A program made the position numbers and the translations under genes. The notes under the pieces were generated by a model. That model was not told where the DNA came from, searched no databases, and was given only the letters and a program-made list of their open reading frames with translations. From Deltaproteobacteria bacterium (GTDB lineage: Bacteria > Desulfobacterota > Syntrophia > Syntrophales > UBA5619): a stretch of DNA of 24,080 bases. Of the stretch, positions 14,968-22,273 are shown in pieces. The DNA lies in contig JAJFTY010000229.1 in NCBI GenBank assembly GCA_021372695.1, forward strand, positions 1 to 24,080, read 5' to 3'. How positions within the stretch are numbered: the first letter of the stretch is position 1; each line of letters opens with the position of its first letter.

Positions 14968-15888
14968 ATGTACAGAAGATTCTACGGGTTCAGGGAACGG
15001 CCCTTTGAAATTACGCCCGATCCGAAGTTCGTCTATTTGAGCGAAATTCACCAGGAGGCCCTTGCGCATCTCCAGTATGCGGTGCGGGAGGGGAAGGGGT
15101 TCAGCGTCATCACGGGCGAAGCGGGCACGGGGAAAACCACCCTCGTCCACATGCTCTTGGGGAAGCTCGACGGTCATGTGCGGACCTCCTACATCTTCAA
15201 CCCCATCCTGGACCGCGCGGATTTTCTCAACTACGTCTGCGACGATCTGGGGATCAAGTCGGAGGGGATGAGGTCGAGGGGGCAGAGCCTGGCGGCGCTG
15301 CACAGCTTCCTGCTCGAATGCTACACCCGGGACGAAAAGGTCTTTCTCATCATCGACGAGGCCCAGTGCCTGGAGCCGGAGCTCCTCCAGGAGGTCCGGC
15401 TGCTGACGAACCTCGAGACATCGAAGAACAAACTGCTTCATGTCATCCTGCTCGGCCAGCCCGAACTGGACCAGATCCTGGCCGAGCCGCGGTTTCGTCC
15501 GTTGAAGCAGAGGATCACGGTCCGCTACAACCTGAAGCCGCTCAGCTTCAAGGAGACCCGGGAGTACATCAATTACCGGCTCAAGAAGGCGGGATCGAGA
15601 AACATCACCATCTTCGATGTGGCCGCCGTGAAGGAGATCTACCGCTATTCCAAAGGGATCCCGCGGCTCATCAACATCGTATGCGACAACGCCCTGCTGA
15701 CGGGGTTTTCGCTGGAGCAGAACCGGATCGGGAAGAAGATCATCCGGAGCATCGTCAGCGATCTGGAGGGGTCGAGAAGGATGGCCAGGAGAAGCCTGGT
15801 GGCGCCTCTCCTCATGGTTTTGATTTTTTTGGTGTTGGCGTTGTTTGTCAAGGAGTTCAAGGACTCCATCCTCGGATTTTGGAGATAA
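14968..15888 (+). CDS. XrtA-associated ExeA-like AAA ATPase
   Basis: A 306-residue ATPase. It opens with MYRRFYGFRERPFEITPDP, the signature start of ExeA/GspA-like ATPases. Walker A is GEAGTGKTT (about residues 49-57), Walker B is VFLIIDEAQ (about 125-133), and GIPRLINIVCDNAL is a sensor-2-like motif. A C-terminal membrane helix follows (about residues 275-293, LLMVLIFLVLALFV). This matches the ATPase conserved in exosortase-A/PEP-CTERM exopolysaccharide loci (TIGR03015 type). Its precise role is not established; it may energise or order the secretion complex. It starts two bases after the chain-length gene stop with no clear ribosome-binding site, which implies coupling. Confidence 0.92.
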   Translation: MYRRFYGFRERPFEITPDPKFVYLSEIHQEALAHLQYAVREGKGFSVITGEAGTGKTTLVHMLLGKLDGHVRTSYIFNPILDRADFLNYVCDDLGIKSEGMRSRGQSLAALHSFLLECYTRDEKVFLIIDEAQCLEPELLQEVRLLTNLETSKNKLLHVILLGQPELDQILAEPRFRPLKQRITVRYNLKPLSFKETREYINYRLKKAGSRNITIFDVAAVKEIYRYSKGIPRLINIVCDNALLTGFSLEQNRIGKKIIRSIVSDLEGSRRMARRSLVAPLLMVLIFLVLALFVKEFKDSILGFWR

Positions 15889-15894
15889 CCGGCC

Positions 15895-16797
15895 ATGGGC
15901 AGGATGTTTGACGCGCTTCAGAAGGTAGAACGGGAGAAGAATCGAGAGCTGCAGAAAGAGGAGTCCCCGAAGATCGCCGCGGAAGACTTTGTTCTGGACA
16001 ACAAGCTGGTCTCCTTTTTTGCGCCCTCCTCCATGGCGGCGGAGCAGTTCAGGAGGCTCCGGAGCTACATCATCAAGCCCGGGATGGAGAACTCCCCGAA
16101 GACCATCCTCGTCACGAGCGCCATGGCCGGCGAGGGGAAGAGCCTGGTCGCGATCAATCTGGCGATTGCGATCGCGACCGAGCTCCACAGCCATGCGCTG
16201 ATCGTCGACTGCGACCTGCGCAATCCGGCGCTCTCCCGGATGTTCGGTTTCCAGGAGCTGAAGGGGCTTTCCGATTACCTCACGGCCGGGATCCCGCTGC
16301 AGGATCTTCTGGTCAAGACCTCCGTGGACAAACTCAGCATTCTTCCGGGCGGTGCGACTCAGGAAAACCCCGTTGAACTGATCGGCTCCAACAAGATGAA
16401 ATCCCTCGTCACGGATCTGGAGGCGCGGTACGCGGACCGGTACATCATCCTCGATTCCTCTCCGCTCCTGGCGACGACCGAACCGAGCGTTCTCAACGAC
16501 ATGGTCGACGGCATCCTCTATGTGATCAAAGCGGGGGGTACGCCCCGCGAATCGGTCCAGCAGGCGCTCAAACTGGTGGACAAGAAGAAGATCATCGGCG
16601 TCGTGCTCAACAACCTGCAATTCAAGACCGAGGCCATGATCAAGCGGTATTTCGGAACGAATCGCTACTACTACGACTATCGTTATTCGAAGGGCCACCA
16701 GGAGCCGGGCATTGCGGGCAAATTCCACGCCCTGATGGGGGACGTGAAGACGTTTTTCGGCAAGTCCCGGCGCAGGAAGAAGAAAGAGGATCTGTAG
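15895..16797 (+). CDS. XrtA-associated tyrosine autokinase (BY-kinase)
   Basis: A 300-residue cytoplasmic BY-kinase of the MinD/ParA fold. Motifs: Walker A AMAGEGKSL (about residues 75-83), Walker A' LIVDCDLRNP (about 102-111), and Walker B YIILDSSPLL (about 183-192). A C-terminal tyrosine cluster follows, RYFGTNRYYYDYRYS, with six Tyr in 15 residues, the usual autophosphorylation site. The basic tail (GKSRRRKKKEDL) may touch the membrane. The protein works with the separate Wzz-like protein at 13469 to control chain length by cycles of phosphorylation. No cognate tyrosine phosphatase is encoded in the window. It follows the ATPase gene by six bases. Confidence 0.93.
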   Translation: MGRMFDALQKVEREKNRELQKEESPKIAAEDFVLDNKLVSFFAPSSMAAEQFRRLRSYIIKPGMENSPKTILVTSAMAGEGKSLVAINLAIAIATELHSHALIVDCDLRNPALSRMFGFQELKGLSDYLTAGIPLQDLLVKTSVDKLSILPGGATQENPVELIGSNKMKSLVTDLEARYADRYIILDSSPLLATTEPSVLNDMVDGILYVIKAGGTPRESVQQALKLVDKKKIIGVVLNNLQFKTEAMIKRYFGTNRYYYDYRYSKGHQEPGIAGKFHALMGDVKTFFGKSRRRKKKEDL

Positions 16798-16864
16798 GGT
16801 TTCTCTTGAAATAAAACGCATTAGAGTGTAGAAAGGTCGTCCAACGGCTTGAAGTCAAGCGCTG

Positions 16865-18010
16865 ATGAAGGAGATGGACTTGAAGCTATCGCACTCGGAA
16901 CCTTCGCAGACGGGCGCCGACCTTACGGGGGAGGAAGCCGACTATACGTTTTACGGGAAAGCCCCGTTTCACCACCTTCTGCGCATCGAACGACACCGGA
17001 CGGAGCGATCGGGGAAGCCTTTCCTGCTGATGCTCCTCGACATTTCCCACCTGACCGCTGAAGAGCGCGCCCAGGAGAGCCTGGAAAAGCTCCAATCCAC
17101 CCTGAAGTCCGCGCTCCGGGAGACCGACATCCGCGGCTGGTACGAACCGGACCGGGTGATCGGGGTCATCTTCACGGAGATGATGTGCGTTGACCGGCCC
17201 TCCATCGAGAAGATCTTCCGCAAGATCCATGACCGCCTCGCCCAGAAACTGCCCGGCGAGATGCTCGACAAGATCACCGTATCCTTCCACGTCTTCCCGG
17301 AGCAGAAGGGGGACGTGTCGATCGACGGCGCCTTTGTCGCCAAGCTCTATCCGGAGCTTCCGAAGCGGGATCTCAAGTTTCGGACGTCGCTGACCATAAA
17401 GCGGGTGATGGATGTCGTCATCAGCGCCGCGGCACTCCTGTTTTTCTCCCCGATATTTCTCGTGATCGCCGCCGCCGTCAAGCTGACCTCCGAAGGCCCC
17501 GTCTTCTTCCGGCAGGAGCGGCTGGGGTGCAACGGCAAGAGCTTCACGTTCCTCAAGTTCAGATCCATGTACAACGACAACGACCCGGCGAGGCACAAGG
17601 ACTATATCCGGAAATACATCGGCGAGCAGCAGCAGGCCGCGGTCGAGCCCGGCGTCTTCAAACTGAAGGACGATCTCCGCATCACTCCCGTGGGCAAATG
17701 GCTGAGGAAAACGAGTCTCGACGAGCTTCCGCAGTTGATCAACGTCCTGGTGGGAAACATGTCGCTGGTGGGGCCGAGGCCGCCCATCCCCTACGAATGC
17801 GATCTCTACGACATCTGGCACCGGAGGAGGCTGCTCTCCTGCAAGCCCGGGATCACGGGCTTGTGGCAGGTCACGGGCAGGAGCCGGACCACCTTCGACG
17901 ATATGGTGCGCCTCGACCTCAAATACATCAACGAATGGTCGCTCGGGCTCGATCTCAAGATTCTGCTGAAGACGCCGGCAGCCGTCTTCAGCGGCGATGG
18001 AGCCTACTGA
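16865..18010 (+). CDS. Initiating sugar-1-phosphate transferase with degenerate GGDEF-like N-domain
   Basis: A 381-residue protein. Residues about 177-381 are a monotopic phosphoglycosyl transferase (Bac_transf): a re-entrant membrane helix after IKRVMDVVIS, then FFRQERLGCNGKSFTFLKFRSM, the catalytic Asp-Glu in TSLDELPQLINVL, GPRPPIPYE, and KPGITGLWQVTGRS. It should transfer a sugar phosphate to undecaprenyl phosphate, the first step of repeat-unit assembly. The N-terminal 150 residues are unusual for the short PglC-type enzymes and look like a decayed nucleotide-cyclase fold: FLLMLLDIS, then LRETDIRGWYEPDRVIGVIF, where EPDRV stands in the place of GGDEF. Cyclase activity is therefore not expected. 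The start at 16865 lacks a strong ribosome-binding site and is less certain; the gap to the kinase gene is 67 bases. Confidence 0.92.
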   Translation: MKEMDLKLSHSEPSQTGADLTGEEADYTFYGKAPFHHLLRIERHRTERSGKPFLLMLLDISHLTAEERAQESLEKLQSTLKSALRETDIRGWYEPDRVIGVIFTEMMCVDRPSIEKIFRKIHDRLAQKLPGEMLDKITVSFHVFPEQKGDVSIDGAFVAKLYPELPKRDLKFRTSLTIKRVMDVVISAAALLFFSPIFLVIAAAVKLTSEGPVFFRQERLGCNGKSFTFLKFRSMYNDNDPARHKDYIRKYIGEQQQAAVEPGVFKLKDDLRITPVGKWLRKTSLDELPQLINVLVGNMSLVGPRPPIPYECDLYDIWHRRRLLSCKPGITGLWQVTGRSRTTFDDMVRLDLKYINEWSLGLDLKILLKTPAAVFSGDGAY

Positions 18011-18140
18011 CGATGCCCATCAGACGTCAGCTGTTACCCTCTCAGGGGCGAGGGGCCAGAACGCGGTTCGAGCCCATCACCCGTCACCCGTCATCGTTTT
18101 CCCGTTTCCGCTCACCCGTTCTGTCAAGGAGGAATATTCT

Positions 18141-19145
18141 ATGCTGCGCATAGGCGTTGTCGGTTACGGTTACTGGGGCCCGAACATCGTGAGGAACTTC
18201 AGCACGGCCAACGATTCCATGGTCACGATGGTCTGCGATATGAATGTCCAGATGCACAAGAAGATCAAGAAGGCCTATCCCCACGTCAGGCTCACCACGG
18301 ATCCGGCTGCCATGATCAAGGACCCGGAGGTCGACGCCGTGGCCATAGCCACGCCGGTCTTCACCCACTTCGAACTGGCCAAGGCGGCGCTCGAGGAGGG
18401 CAAGAGCGTTTTCGTCGAAAAGCCATTTACCTACACGGTCGCCGAGGCCGAGGCGCTCGTCGAACTCGCCCAGAAGAAGAACCTGAAAATCATGGTGGAC
18501 CACACCTTCCTCTACACGGGCGCCGTGAAGAAGATGAAACAGCTGATCGAGGACCATATTCTCGGGGATCTCTACTACTTCGACTCGGTCCGGGTCAATC
18601 TGGGCCTCTTCCAGCATGACGTGAACGTGGTCTGGGACCTTGCGCCCCACGACATCTCCATCATGCACTACCTGATCGGGGACAAGCCGCAAGGCATCGT
18701 GGCCACGGGGGCGAGTCATTTCGGCCGGAAGTTGGAGGACATCGCCTATCTGGCCATCTACTACCCCCGCAATGTCATCGCCCATATCAATGTCAACTGG
18801 CTCTCTCCGGTGAAGGTCCGGACGACGCTTATCGGCGGAAAGCGGAAGATGCTGGTCTGGAATGATCTGGAGCCCGACGAGAAGATCAAGATCTACGACA
18901 AGGGGGTCGATGTCCGGACCAAAGAGGGGCAGTACAACCTGCTCGTGGATTACCGCTCGGGCGACATGTGGGCGCCGAAGGTCGAGCAGACGGAGGCCCT
19001 CCGCCTGATGGCCGAGAAATTCGTCGACTACGTCGGAAACGGCGGAACCGTCGTGAACGACGGTGTGGCAGGCTTGAACGTGGTCAAGGTCCTGACCTCG
19101 GCCAACGAATCGCTCCTCAACAAGAGCAAGACGGTCTATCTGTAG
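18141..19145 (+). CDS. Gfo/Idh/MocA oxidoreductase, WbpB-like UDP-sugar 3-dehydrogenase
   Basis: A 334-residue NAD(P)-dependent enzyme. It has an N-terminal Rossmann fold (RIGVVGYGYWGPN, residues 3-15), the family's EKP motif in VFVEKPFTYT (Lys near residue 95) and the catalytic region WDLAPHDISIMHYL (His near residue 171). Family and gene context point to oxidation of C3 of a UDP-N-acetylglucosaminuronic acid, the WbpB/WlbA step. It is followed by an acetyltransferase and a sugar aminotransferase, the partners needed for a 3-acetamido group. AAGGAGG eight bases ahead fixes the start at 18141; the longer upstream frame overlaps the previous gene. Specificity cannot be settled from sequence; other nucleotide-sugar dehydrogenases share these motifs. 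Confidence 0.88.
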   Translation: MLRIGVVGYGYWGPNIVRNFSTANDSMVTMVCDMNVQMHKKIKKAYPHVRLTTDPAAMIKDPEVDAVAIATPVFTHFELAKAALEEGKSVFVEKPFTYTVAEAEALVELAQKKNLKIMVDHTFLYTGAVKKMKQLIEDHILGDLYYFDSVRVNLGLFQHDVNVVWDLAPHDISIMHYLIGDKPQGIVATGASHFGRKLEDIAYLAIYYPRNVIAHINVNWLSPVKVRTTLIGGKRKMLVWNDLEPDEKIKIYDKGVDVRTKEGQYNLLVDYRSGDMWAPKVEQTEALRLMAEKFVDYVGNGGTVVNDGVAGLNVVKVLTSANESLLNKSKTVYL

Positions 19146-19220
19146 GCGACCTCCCTCTCCCGTGACGGGGGCGTTGATGCGGGAAGAAGGTCAGGAAAAA
19201 CAAGGCAACGGAGTCGAAGG

Positions 19221-19697
19221 ATGGCGACAGATTATCTCTGCATTTCGGCGGACGTCAATCTGGGGGAAAATGTCCGTCTCTCAAAATTCATCAACCTCTA
19301 CGGCTGCACCATCGGCGACAACACCAAGATCGGCGCCTTTGTGGAGGTCCAGAAAAACGCCACGATCGGGTTTAACTGCAAGATCTCCAGCCACACCTTC
19401 ATCTGCGAAGGGGTGAAGATCGAGGACGACGTCTTCGTCGGACACGGCGTCACCTTCGTCAACGACTCCTATCCCCGCGCCACCGCCGCGGGCGGAGGCC
19501 TGCAGACCGAAGCGGACTGGACCGTGGAACCTACCCTGGTCAAGAAAGGGGCCTCGATCGGCTCCGGCTCGACTATCCTCTCCAAGGTCACGATCGGCGA
19601 GAACGCCATCGTCGGAGCCGGAAGCGTCGTGACGAAGGATGTGCCGCCCGGGACCATCGTCGCCGGGAACCCGGCGAAGGTGTTGAGGAAAATATAG
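19221..19697 (+). CDS. Hexapeptide-repeat N-acetyltransferase, WbpD-like
   Basis: A 158-residue left-handed beta-helix acyltransferase. Hexapeptide turns are visible through most of the protein ([80 protein letters not shown]) and it ends NPAKVLRKI. The insert [14 protein letters not shown] resembles the acceptor/CoA loop of the 3-amino-sugar acetyltransferases WbpD and QdtC/FdtC, whose catalytic residues sit here. It would use acetyl-CoA to acetylate the 3-amino group made by the aminotransferase downstream. GGAG seven bases upstream supports the start. It is somewhat shorter than P. aeruginosa WbpD. Confidence 0.88.
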   Translation: MATDYLCISADVNLGENVRLSKFINLYGCTIGDNTKIGAFVEVQKNATIGFNCKISSHTFICEGVKIEDDVFVGHGVTFVNDSYPRATAAGGGLQTEADWTVEPTLVKKGASIGSGSTILSKVTIGENAIVGAGSVVTKDVPPGTIVAGNPAKVLRKI

Positions 19698-19802
19698 GAC
19701 CCCGACCCTTGCCCAGGGAGTTTTGAATGAGGGCTCTGTCCCTCCGTCACTTGCGGGTGAAAGACAACGGACTTTTCATCAATACTTCAAGGAGATTCCC
19801 CC

Positions 19803-20906
19803 ATGAACGTTCCATTTCTCGACCTCAAAGCCCAGTACGCAACCATCAAGGATGAAATCCACACCGCCATCGACGATGTCATGCAGAACACCGCGTTTGC
19901 CGGCGGCCCCTTTGTCGCGAAGTTCGAGCAGGCCTTCGCCCAATTCTGCGGCACAAAGCACGCGATCGGGGTCGGCAACGGCACCGACGCCCTCTGGCTG
20001 AGCCTGCTCGCCATCGGCATCGGTCCGGGCGACGAGGTGATCACCGTGCCGGACACCTTCATTGCCACGGCCGAGGCGATCAGCTACTGCGGGGCCAAGC
20101 CCGTCTTCGTCGATGTCGACGAGAAGACCTACAACATGGATCCCGCACGGTTCGAAGCGGCCATCACCCCGAGGACGAAGGCGGTCCTCCCAGTCCACCT
20201 CTTCGGGCAGCCGGTGGACATGGACCCGATCCTGGCTATCGCCAAGGCGCACGGCCTTCATCTGATCGAGGATGCCTGCCAGGCCCACGGTGCGCAATAC
20301 AAGGGGCGCAACGCCGGCTCCATGGGCGTGACCGGCTGCTTCAGCTTCTATCCGGGCAAGAACCTGGGCGCCTACGGCGAGGCCGGCGCCATCGTCACGA
20401 ATGACGACGCCATCGCCGCAAAGATCCGGGTGTTCCGCGATCACGGCCAGGCGAAAAAATACTACCACGATGCGATCGGCTGGAATGCCCGCATGGACGG
20501 CATCCAGGGGGCCGTGCTGAGCGTGAAGCTGAAATACCTGGCCGATTGGAACGAAGCCCGGCGGGCCCACGCCCGGGAGTATGCCCAACTCCTCGCTCCG
20601 GTGAAGCAGGTGATCACGCCCGTCGAAGCCGACTACGCGAAGCATGTCTTCCACATCTATGCGATCCGGATCAAGGAGCGGGACCGGCTGATGGCCCACC
20701 TGGCCGGGAAGGGGATCTCCTGCGGGATTCACTACCCGGTTCCGGTTCACCTCCAGAAGGCCTATCAGAGCCTCGGCCTCGGCGAGGGGAGCTTCCCGGT
20801 GGCCGAGAGGTGCGCCGCGGAATTCCTCTCGCTTCCCATGTACGCCGAACTGACCTCGGAGCAGATTCGTTTTGTTGCCGACGAGATCAAGGGATTCTAT
20901 GCCTGA
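19803..20906 (+). CDS. DegT/DnrJ/EryC1 PLP-dependent sugar 3-aminotransferase, WbpE-like
   Basis: A 367-residue aminotransferase. Cofactor-site motifs: GNGTDALWLSLLAIGIGPGDEV (phosphate-binding region near residue 60), LIEDACQAHGA (Asp holding the PLP ring, near 155), and CFSFYPGKNLGAYGEAGAIV, in which the Lys of GKN (near residue 185) is the Schiff-base lysine. The SFYPGKNLGA form is typical of enzymes that aminate C3 of nucleotide sugars (WbpE, QdtB, FdtB type). With the neighbouring dehydrogenase and acetyltransferase this fits synthesis of a 3-acetamido sugar. AAGGAG precedes the ATG. The last 8 bases overlap the FemAB-like gene, implying coupled translation. Confidence 0.92.
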   Translation: MNVPFLDLKAQYATIKDEIHTAIDDVMQNTAFAGGPFVAKFEQAFAQFCGTKHAIGVGNGTDALWLSLLAIGIGPGDEVITVPDTFIATAEAISYCGAKPVFVDVDEKTYNMDPARFEAAITPRTKAVLPVHLFGQPVDMDPILAIAKAHGLHLIEDACQAHGAQYKGRNAGSMGVTGCFSFYPGKNLGAYGEAGAIVTNDDAIAAKIRVFRDHGQAKKYYHDAIGWNARMDGIQGAVLSVKLKYLADWNEARRAHAREYAQLLAPVKQVITPVEADYAKHVFHIYAIRIKERDRLMAHLAGKGISCGIHYPVPVHLQKAYQSLGLGEGSFPVAERCAAEFLSLPMYAELTSEQIRFVADEIKGFYA

Positions 20907-21927
20907 GACAGAGGCGGTTGACCCCTCGGGAGAGAAGGACTGGGACGAAAGTCTCGCTCGTACCCCGGGGAGTTCTTTCTTTCACACAACCGCCTGGGCC
21001 GATGTCCTGAGGGGATCCTATCGTTACGAGCCGCTCTATTTCGTCGTTCGGCAGGGGGCATCGATGGATGCCCTTCTCCCGGTCATGGAGGTGGATAGCC
21101 TCCTGACCGGCAAAAGGGGGGTCTCGCTCCCCTTCACCGATTACTGCGAGCCGATCGCGACCGACGCCGGGCAATTCCGGGAGCTCTTCGCCGTTGCGAT
21201 CGCCAAGGGCAAAGAGCGCGGCTGGCGCCATCTGGAGCTCCGGGGAGGGGAGGCTTTTCTCGGCAGCGCGGAACCCTCCGAATGGCATTACGGCCACACC
21301 CTTGACCTCGGGAAAGCGGGGATTGATCTCTTTTCCGACGCCACCCGCAGGAACATCCGGAAGGCCGAGAAGCAGGGCCTCGACGTCACGGTCTCCGATG
21401 CGTCCGACGCGCTCGACGAGTTCTGCCGCCTGAACGCGCTGACCCGGAGGCTCCACGGACTCCCCCCGCAGCCCCGGCGCTTCTTTCAATCCGTCCAGGA
21501 CCGCATCCTCTCACGGAACAAGGGGTTCATCGTTCTGGCCTCCCTGCGTGGGACGGCCATTGCCGCGAACGTCTATTTCACCTTCGGCAACCGGATCATC
21601 TACAAATACGGCGCCTCGGACCGAGCCTTTCAGAAACTGAGGGCGAGCAACCTCGTCATGTGGGAGGCGATCCGGTGGGGCCGCGACCGTGGCTACGAGT
21701 CCCTCTGTCTGGGCCGGACGGAACCCGGCAACGAAGGGCTGCGGAAATTCAAAATCGGGTGGGGCGCAGAGGAGCGCATCCTCCGGTATTACCGCTACGA
21801 CCTGCGGAAGGAGGCCTTCGTCCGGGCGCCCGATGTCGTCAGGCCCCTGCATAAGAAGATCTTCGGACGGCTGCCGATTCCGGTCCTGAATGCGCTGGGA
21901 AGCGTACTCTACCGCCATATGGGGTAG
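20899..21927 (+). CDS. PEP-CTERM/XrtA-associated FemAB-like protein
   Basis: A 342-residue protein with the double GNAT fold of FemAB-type aminoacyl/acyl transferases: SSFFHTTAWADVLRGSYRYE near the N-terminus, a central DATRRNIRKAEKQGLDVTV motif, and a C-terminal GNAT segment (KYGASDRAFQKLRASNLVMW, then GRTEPGNEGLRKFKIGWGA). It matches the FemAB-related protein found in exosortase-A loci (TIGR03019 type). FemAB enzymes use aminoacyl-tRNA; what this branch transfers is not known, but modification of the polysaccharide or its lipid carrier is plausible. The Met at 20899 is preferred because AAGGG stands six bases upstream and it gives an overlapping start inside the aminotransferase stop region. 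It is the last gene before a terminator. Confidence 0.85.
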   Translation: MPETEAVDPSGEKDWDESLARTPGSSFFHTTAWADVLRGSYRYEPLYFVVRQGASMDALLPVMEVDSLLTGKRGVSLPFTDYCEPIATDAGQFRELFAVAIAKGKERGWRHLELRGGEAFLGSAEPSEWHYGHTLDLGKAGIDLFSDATRRNIRKAEKQGLDVTVSDASDALDEFCRLNALTRRLHGLPPQPRRFFQSVQDRILSRNKGFIVLASLRGTAIAANVYFTFGNRIIYKYGASDRAFQKLRASNLVMWEAIRWGRDRGYESLCLGRTEPGNEGLRKFKIGWGAEERILRYYRYDLRKEAFVRAPDVVRPLHKKIFGRLPIPVLNALGSVLYRHMG

Positions 21928-22070
21928 AAAATCGCTGAAAATTAAAGAATTGCGGGATTCGGACGATATAGAGAGAGTGAACTGAACGACACCCTAACCT
22001 CGATTCCCCCCGTCGGGTGAGGGGAAGTACAAAGGTCATGGCAGAGCGCGGTCTGTGCAGCCGCGGGTGC

Positions 22071-22124
22071 AAAAGAGGCTAAATTGAGGAAAAGCTGAAT
22101 ACCAGCGGATTTCGCCTCTTTTTC
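22071..22124 (+). terminator. Terminator closing the 11555-21927 transcription unit
   Basis: AAAAGAGGC (22071-22079) and GCCTCTTTT (22114-22122) pair over 9 bp. After one mismatch AAAT and ATTT add 4 bp, and an inner GCTG/CAGC hairpin fills the loop. T-rich sequence follows. It lies about 140 bases after the FemAB-like stop. Confidence 0.6.
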
Positions 22125-22126
22125 AC

Positions 22127-22156
22127 TTGCTAAAAATCGGCGAATATTCCTATAAT
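22127..22156 (+). promoter_or_regulatory. Sigma-70 promoter for the UDP-sugar dehydrogenase gene
   Basis: TTGCTA (22127-22132), an 18-base spacer and a perfect TATAAT (22151-22156). The predicted leader to the start at 22274 is about 110 bases. It stands directly behind a terminator, so the dehydrogenase can be expressed apart from the main operon. Confidence 0.6.
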
Positions 22157-22273
22157 CCGCCCCGACCTTCGCGCCATAGCTTGCCATTTCCTCAAAAGAT
22201 TCTGCCCCTTCGGTTTGCCCCTGTAACCGAGAGGGCGGAGCTGTATAAAGCCATTCTGGAAAGGAACCATCCC

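Larger units (their letters stand above)
21928..22273. other. Intergenic region, 346 bases
   Basis: It separates the FemAB-like gene from the UDP-sugar dehydrogenase. It contains a terminator (22071-22124) and, right behind it, a sigma-70-like promoter (22127-22156). The first 140 bases hold a C/G-rich imperfect inverted repeat near 22002-22026 (TTCCCC against GGGGAA) but no gene that I can support. Confidence 0.7.

Noticed and set aside
14668..16821. A 717-codon open frame on the minus strand, and similar long antisense frames at 9940-11235 and 22130-23467.
   Set aside because: They lie opposite clearly recognisable genes, arise from high G+C third-codon positions, and show no domain pattern or ribosome-binding site.
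18050..18120. Short CACCCGT repeats before the Gfo/Idh gene.
   Set aside because: Three imperfect, unevenly spaced copies of a 7-base word in G+C-rich DNA; no array-like order, so no CRISPR or iteron call.
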